Program-made: the position numbers and the translations under genes
From: Hymenochaete sp. R1
Taxonomy: Eukaryota; Basidiomycota; Agaricomycetes; Hymenochaetales; Hymenochaetaceae
NCBI GenBank assembly: GCA_019400425.1
Contig: JAFREE010000324.1
Location: 1 to 12,118, forward strand
DNA length: 12,118 nucleotides
Reading direction: 5' to 3'
Shown here: piece after piece, positions 7,195-12,118 of the stretch
How positions within the stretch are numbered: the first letter of the stretch is position 1
Layout: each line of letters starts with the position of its first letter
Notes under the pieces: model-generated
Seen by the model: only the letters and a program-made list of their open reading frames with translations
Database searches by the model: none
What the model was told of the DNA's origin: nothing

Positions 7195-9211
7195 ACAAAC
7201 AAAGCGTTGCCGTATCAAGTGAAGATTGCGACGTAAAAGAAAGAAGAAGGGAACGTTTAATGCCTGCCTTTAGACGGTCAAGACAAGCGAGGACAGAAGC
7301 TAGAAGGGAGCAAATGAAGGTCGTACATGGGGTTGACGAGCTTGGGCTGTAGACGTTTATAACCGAAATGCCAGGAAACGTGTGATTCGACATTCCCTAA
7401 TAGCTTGGACTCCGAGGCTGTCCTTGATACCGTCAGGCAGTTCCAGACCAAGTCATCAATTATTACACTGCAGCTCACCTTCCTCGACTGATCGGCCATC
7501 TCTCTATCAGATCTGGATCACATCTAAAGCTCTAGAAAAAGAGTTTGCCGTGAAAATAGTCGGTCGGCTAGGCCAAAGAGGAAAAGCTTGTGGTGGAAGA
7601 GAGGCGCACATAAAACAAGCCATTTGATTCCGTGAAAATTCACGGCTACACTGAAAATTATGGTGCTATCGTCCTTGAAACGAGACCCGGTATTTTCGTA
7701 AGATTCCATTAGAAGCAATCCAACAGAGTCTCCTATCAATGGTAAGTCAGCACTTGCAGTACAGAATCCGCAGGCCCGCAGCCAGTCCGATTTGTTCCCG
7801 AGTACCGCGGTCTTGACGAAGAACACACAAGCGTGCCAAAGAAGCGCATTCTTCACATACCGGGCGCTACTTTCCAATCTTAGGGCAACCTTGTCCTTAC
7901 TGTGCGTGGATGCCGGTGTGTAAGGGTGTTCTAGTTCAAACGACGTCACTGACCCGACTACTGCGCGCGGTGCATGATTACTTCGTTGTCGGTGTTCCCG
8001 GAGACCATGCACGTTAATAAGGTTGCCAGACGTTCCTTGAAAAGGAGAAATCGAGCAAGGCGCTGCACGATGTACCGCCTCGCTGAGGTGGTGGTGTTAG
8101 GGGAAGTGAAGAGAAAGAGGCGATGAGACTCACAGAGGTCGCGTCAGTCAGGACTCTTAGGAGATGGCCATTTGTGGGTCCACAGATCTAGAGGGAGGTG
8201 TGAGGCACTGCAACTTCCCGCGATGGGCAAATCACAATTTGATCACTTAAACTCAGAATGCGATATAATTTGCATGGCTTGATCAGAGATACTCTGGCAT
8301 TCTTCGAGTTCCCATGTTCTCTCAAGATCATCCATCAGTGGTATGATAGAAGACGAAAATAACACTGCTCAGGTTTTCGCATCTCATTGCTGTGAATCAT
8401 GCGTGAAAGGTATGAAAGATGAAAAGATGATGACCTACAAGGCTACGCAAGCTACCAAATTGATACAAAAGAGGCGCCATTGACAGTGCTAGTGTTAGAA
8501 TTGAAGCCGAAAGGCTTTTGTTATTCCCATGCCAACTAGCTTCTGAACGGCATGGCACGTATTGGCTCGTTGGCCATGGCGGTCTGATACCCTGTTTGTA
8601 AAAAAAGATAGCACAAGTCGAATAGCATACAAGCTAAGTTGAGAAAATGCTGGCGATATTCGGCATCCTGATGATAAAACGGTTCACACCTTCACACACT
8701 GAGGCTGAAGCCCTTGATCGATCAATCATTCAGAAAATGAAGGGCACAAACTTTTGACCAAAAACAAACAAACAAAAGCTACAGTGCACAACGATTCAAT
8801 TTTTCTTTTCTTCTTAGGAGTTAGGACGTCGCAAAACTGAACTACTCCCCGTTCTAGAACAAGTCGCGAAGTTTATAAGAAAAATTTGACCTTTAATGAC
8901 TCCGGGAATCAAAACCAGAGTGCAGCCGGGTTGACCACCGGCAAAAGTCGTCGACCTACAGACACCACTCCTTTCAAATTGAGTTCCAAAAATATTTAAT
9001 ACAGTTGTGAAGTACGTGAAGTGAGCGTAGATCTGCAAGGGACCCTCGGAGATCCGAGATATCCACATCTTAGCGCTGAGACGCCGCGGCGTAATATCTA
9101 AGGCTTTGACGATTTTCCTGAGTCGAATGAGTGCGAATAAATTGTCCTGAAGTTTGAGATTGCCTATCAAGATGAAACAAAGGAAGGAAGGGAGGCAGGG
9201 GCAATGGCAAG
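7195..9211. other. ~2 kb gene-poor interval
   Basis: The interval lies between the start of the Zn-cluster gene and the end of CDC73. It should hold the Zn-cluster promoter and leader at its left end and the CDC73 3' UTR at its right end. Two open frames (8012-7524 -, 162 codons; 9230-8814 -, 138 codons) have no recognisable domain or plausible composition and are not called. No tRNA, simple-sequence array or mobile-element protein is visible. A lineage-specific short gene or a long non-coding RNA cannot be ruled out by eye. Confidence 0.5.
7630..7645. promoter_or_regulatory. CCG-N10-CGG everted half-site upstream of the Zn-cluster gene
   Basis: CCGTGAAAATTCACGG is a dyad with perfect 7-bp arms around AA, 436 bp upstream of the Zn-cluster ATG. 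CCG and CGG triplets in this everted arrangement are a known type of target for Zn(II)2Cys6 dimers (Leu3 uses CCG-N4-CGG). Autoregulation is a guess; spacing preferences of this factor are unknown. Confidence 0.3.
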
Positions 9212-10813
9212 TTAAGGCTTCGCGACCCATGGCTTGTTAGCTAGCGTCCAGGCATCAAGGGTCTTCCAAAAACTCGCAACGACACTCTTGTCAATATGTC
9301 GCTTGTGAGGATCAATCTTGTATGAAAGGTTCAGTATTAATATTACACGTAGACGACGAAGAGGGGTCATACCTGGAGCTCAGAAACATTCCAGTCCTTG
9401 ATCCTCGTATTGGGCGGATCATTTGACCAGCTAACATAAAACCCTTTCACTAGAAGGAATCAATCAGACTGCGAGAGTGAGAATTTTTTTTGAGTGTACC
9501 ATGATGAAACAGTGCTCTGGGTTCTGTCCACTTGTACGGCTTGAATTGCCATGCTTGACCCGTCGTAAGTACACAAATAACACGCTCCCACGGATCCGCT
9601 CCGAATTTCGCAAGAGCCTCAACACCATCAACGACATAGTAACGTGCTTGATGTTTGCGTTCTTGACCAGAAGAATCGATACGGGTGAGGGTGCGGTAGA
9701 TAGGGATGACGTCTTCGGGTCGGATGTTACCTTCGGCATGTGCACGAGTCCGTGCTTCGGTGGGATCTTCAAAGCTACAATGCGGTTAAAAAGAGCTGGT
9801 AAAGGGAGGGATGAACAACGTACGAAGCTTCTTGGAGGAACCGACGGACGTTATACATGGTGACGAGGGAGGTGGGAGAGGATGAAATCATGATGATAGG
9901 AAGCATATTCTCTGGACAACTATGAGATCTGTGACGAATGTACAAGTGATTACAGACTCACTAGCTTTCCTGGCTTGGACTTTTTGGTCTATCGAAACGA
10001 GTCAGTAAGAATTGAAAATAAATAGAAATATGCTCACCGATCTTAGCAGGTATTGAAGCAGGCTGAACTCCTGACTTTTGTGCTTCCTTGTACTTCTTCA
10101 ACCGCTCTCCAAACGTACTTCGCAGATTTGAGAAGTCCTGAGCGGGATAAGCGAATGCGCGTAATAACGGAGCTTGATACTCACTGTCAATTTCGTCCCT
10201 CGCAATATCGAGTTCCTGTCTGAAAGCTCGATTTCGTTTGCTTTGATCTTCTTGACTATTTCTGCGTCCGCTGGATCAGGTACGTACCGCCTTTTGGCTG
10301 GCGAAATGCTGGGAGCCCCGGTTAAAACGATGGACTGCGGGGGTGGTGTGCCAGGAGGTGTGGTTGACTCGGCTGAGCAACACGATTGATTTAACGATGT
10401 CATTAGAATGAGCTTTATGGCTTACTTTGTAGCGGTGCAATATCCGTATGGCGCGCTGACGCACCCTCCAACCATTCTACCAAGGTCTTCCGCCGGGTAC
10501 TACTGACGAGTGCGCCGAGGAGTTGATGGCTCCGAGCAGATTGCATGTACTCGGTTACACCACGTTCTCGCAGTAGCCATACAAGAAGAGCAGCATCAAG
10601 ACGGTGAAATGAGTCTGGTTCTGTTTCGGGGTCATTCGTGGTTGCGGGAGCATTGGCTTTTCGAAGACGTGTCAGGGTCTCTTTTGGAAAAGACTTGGAT
10701 GAAAGTTGTATGGTCGTGGCCTCTGCAAGACTGGAGCAAGGATTGTCATTATTAGTATAAGTTATGGGCTTATTTTGTTGAATAGCATCGCGTAGAGCAT
10801 CGAGAGCGTCCAT
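9212..10813 (-). CDS. CDC73: Cdc73/parafibromin, Paf1 complex subunit
   Basis: Eight exons on the minus strand give 415 residues: 10813-10426, 10372-10185, 10137-10038, 9988-9962, 9911-9824, 9774-9500, 9449-9373 and 9316-9212. The seven introns are 47-56 nt, all GT-AG, and every junction keeps frame. Cdc73 is a nuclear subunit of the Paf1 complex, which travels with RNA polymerase II and promotes elongation and histone H2B ubiquitination and H3 methylation. The N-terminal part begins MDALDALRDAI and contains the conserved FHRLDAALLVWLLRERG segment. The middle is basic and helical (about 160-235). The C-terminal Ras-like Cdc73 domain runs from about residue 239: PIIMISSSPTSLVTMYNVRRF, ADPWERVICVL, GQAWQFKPYKW, LFHHVKGFYVSW, IKDWNVSEL, then IDPHKRHIDK and FWKTLD near the end. 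The length matches yeast Cdc73 (about 390). The frame is open upstream of the ATG but has no earlier ATG. Exon 4 is only 27 nt. The start is 150 bp from the repeat edge. Confidence 0.96.
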
Positions 10814-10962
10814 GGTTGTGCTAAAAGCACCAGTGTCGGTTGTGGTGGATGGTAGATGATGGAAGTGAGAAGAGAAGAAGACGAGACGCACAAAACCACG
10901 TGCGGAGAGAAGTCGCCCCGCCTTGTAACGTGATTTAGTATTACAAATCGTTGTGGCTTGCC
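10814..10962 (-). promoter_or_regulatory. CDC73 proximal leader/promoter
   Basis: Read on the minus strand, this single-copy stretch contains a pyrimidine-rich run (complement of about 10861-10886), typical of fungal leaders just upstream of highly used starts. It ends in CACAACC before the ATG. Anything further upstream lies in the inverted repeat, so distal CDC73 promoter elements would be inside repeat DNA. Confidence 0.5.
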
Positions 10963-12118
10963 AATGTCCTAATAGTCTAACGGCTGTAACGGCCAAAGTG
11001 AGGGAATGAGAATGGGTTATTCAGCGAACTCAGATCGGCTGCGCGCTTTGAACGAGTGACCTCCCCTCCGGATGACTTCGGATGCCATTTGACTGCTCGC
11101 AGCGGAAGCTTTGTGAGAAATTAAATCAGTCTGGACTAAATTGGCAGGCAACGAAAAGTGAAAGGGCCAGGGAAGGAATTCTGCAACCCACCTGTCGATC
11201 CGAGTTTCGGTCTCAGGAGATCAGGAGTCTCTCATAGTTCGCGCATCATCTCGTGCCTTTCTCAAACCTTTTTTATTTTTTATTTTTACAAATAAGGTAC
11301 TCGCTTGCCAGATAAACTCCCTACAGCTGCTCGTCGTCGGTCGTCTCTCCATTACTCAAGCGGAATGCTAACAGGTCTCGATGACTCTCGACTACCCTTG
11401 CATATGGAAACGAGACATCGACCTCGACAGGTGCTACTACCAGATCTTTCACACCGATGTTGTGCAAATCATCAGCATTATCTTCCGTCACCACTGAACA
11501 AAATAAGATCGATGCTTTGTTGAGCTTCGACATTCCACTCGACCGATTTCTGAGGAAACACACAAGCGACTCTCTCTTGAAACCACCACAGACACCTATA
11601 CTGAAAACTTTGAGGTTAGGTATCAGCACCATTCCACTTTCATCATTGTCGGTCTGTGCCAGTGTTTGGAAGAATGAGTCGGAGAGTATAATGTGATCCA
11701 AAGTGAGGTATTCCAATTCTGGACAGAGCTTTAACACGTCGAGGTAGATTGCATCTGCGGCGGCGAAGTCTCCCAAAGACAAACATCCGAGAGGTGGATG
11801 TGAAGCTGCAAGGAAATCATATAGAGAATTCCATGGCGTATTTGTGACCATGGGTGTACCACGCAATCCGAGCTTGGTGAGATTCGGTGTTGTTATACAA
11901 TCTAGAAGTGCATCGATTTCGGCAGGGTACACCCAAGTCAAGAAGAGTAGCTCGAGATTGGGCAAGGAGGTGCGTTTCTTAGGTCTAATCCAGGAATCCC
12001 GATCTGATTTTGATAAATCCATGACACAGATTTTGAGGTTAGGAAGAGCATTAAAGATCTGGAATGCCATTTCTTGATTGAGATTTCCTCCTTTACGCAA
12101 TTCTAGCAACTCGATGTG
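10963..12118. repeat. Right arm of the ~1.16 kb long inverted repeat
   Basis: This is the reverse-complement partner of about 1-1169. Differences from the left arm are scattered single substitutions, a 9-nt difference near the gene's 3' end, small indels in the A/T-rich stretch just after the stop codon, and one single-base indel in the distal flank. This scattered divergence shows two real, aged copies rather than a duplicated read or a palindromic assembly artefact. The arms enclose about 9.8 kb of single-copy DNA, so recombination between them would be expected to invert the interior, and all six genes and the tRNA with it. The inner edge lies 150 bp upstream of the CDC73 start codon. Confidence 0.95.
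11321..12118 (-). CDS. F-box/LRR-like protein, 3' part (right copy)
   Basis: This is the mirror copy of the gene at 1-807, read on the minus strand from the right edge (also His-Ile-Glu-Leu-Leu...) to TAG at 11323-11321. It gives 265 residues, and the 5' part is missing. It has the same LRR-like units, with substitutions that include P/R, T/R, V/S, G/D, S/N, A/S, T/I, F/L, A/V, E/K and F/L. The tail is shortened to DDEQL. There is no frameshift or premature stop in either copy. The gene lies upstream of, and in the same direction as, CDC73; the left copy lies upstream of the first kinase in the mirror arrangement. A substrate-recognition role in an SCF complex is inferred from LRR character alone, and a plain LRR protein without an F-box is possible. 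Confidence 0.7.
   Translation of the reverse strand, partial: HIELLELRKGGNLNQEMAFQIFNALPNLKICVMDLSKSDRDSWIRPKKRTSLPNLELLFLTWVYPAEIDALLDCITTPNLTKLGLRGTPMVTNTPWNSLYDFLAASHPPLGCLSLGDFAAADAIYLDVLKLCPELEYLTLDHIILSDSFFQTLAQTDNDESGMVLIPNLKVFSIGVCGGFKRESLVCFLRNRSSGMSKLNKASILFCSVVTEDNADDLHNIGVKDLVVAPVEVDVSFPYARVVESHRDLLAFRLSNGETTDDEQL

Noticed and set aside
7524..8012. 162-codon open frame on the minus strand
   Set aside because: No domain, repeat or signal is recognised. The residue mix is what a random frame gives, and there is no intron-exon continuation.
8814..9230. 138-codon open frame on the minus strand overlapping the CDC73 stop in another frame
   Set aside because: It starts within the last codons of CDC73 and covers its presumed 3' UTR. 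There is no recognisable protein character.
9464..9863. Open frames of 102 and 128 codons on the two strands
   Set aside because: They are shadows of CDC73 exons 5 and 6; the true frame gives the conserved Cdc73 domain.
10814..10996. N-terminal extension of CDC73 into the repeat arm
   Set aside because: The frame is open but contains no ATG upstream of 10813, and the family N-terminus matches the MDALDALRD start.
1..12118. The window as a transposon with long terminal inverted repeats
   Set aside because: No transposase, recombinase or polymerase is present. The interior holds a conserved single-copy housekeeping gene (CDC73) and a tRNA, and the repeat arms are gene sequence without short terminal motifs or target-site duplications.

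Overview
The window looks like nuclear DNA of a filamentous basidiomycete, probably an Agaricomycete. The protein genes are broken by many very short GT-AG introns (47-88 nt). The set of genes is fungal: a Zn(II)2Cys6 factor, a fungal-type Cdc73, small inositol-polyphosphate kinases and an F-box/LRR-type protein. There is one intron-less Pol III tRNA gene. I see no bacterial, viral or organellar signature, and no transposase or reverse transcriptase. Species and names are inferred from the sequence only; no search was run.

Layout. (1) About 1-1169 and about 10963-12118 are the two arms of a long inverted repeat of roughly 1.16 kb. Each arm carries the 3' part of an F-box/LRR-like gene reading inward from the window edge, plus about 360 nt of downstream DNA. 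Both copies are cut at the same base by the two window ends, which suggests that the window is a whole contig ending inside a repeat. (2) 1570-2689 and 4036-5266, + strand: two paralogous inositol polyphosphate multikinase (Arg82/Ipk2-type) genes. Each has three exons, with introns at identical positions. The first copy is the more diverged; the second has canonical motifs and an acidic insertion. (3) 3695-3766, +: tRNA-Glu(CTC), lying between the two kinases. (4) 5835-7194, -: a three-exon Zn(II)2Cys6 transcription factor, convergent with the second kinase. (5) 7195-9211: about 2 kb with no convincing gene. (6) 9212-10813, -: an eight-exon CDC73 gene (Paf1 complex subunit), fully reconstructible. 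Its start codon lies only 150 bp from the inner edge of the right repeat arm.

How they work together. Cdc73 is a general RNA polymerase II elongation factor, and Arg82/Ipk2 in yeast makes soluble inositol polyphosphates and also acts in transcription control. A Zn-cluster factor sits between them. Nothing in the sequence shows that they form one pathway, and the neighbourhood reads best as ordinary fungal gene order. The unusual parts are the gene-bearing inverted repeat, whose non-coding flank is more conserved than its coding part, the tandem kinase pair in which one copy has drifted, and the dyads and upstream ORFs in front of the second kinase.
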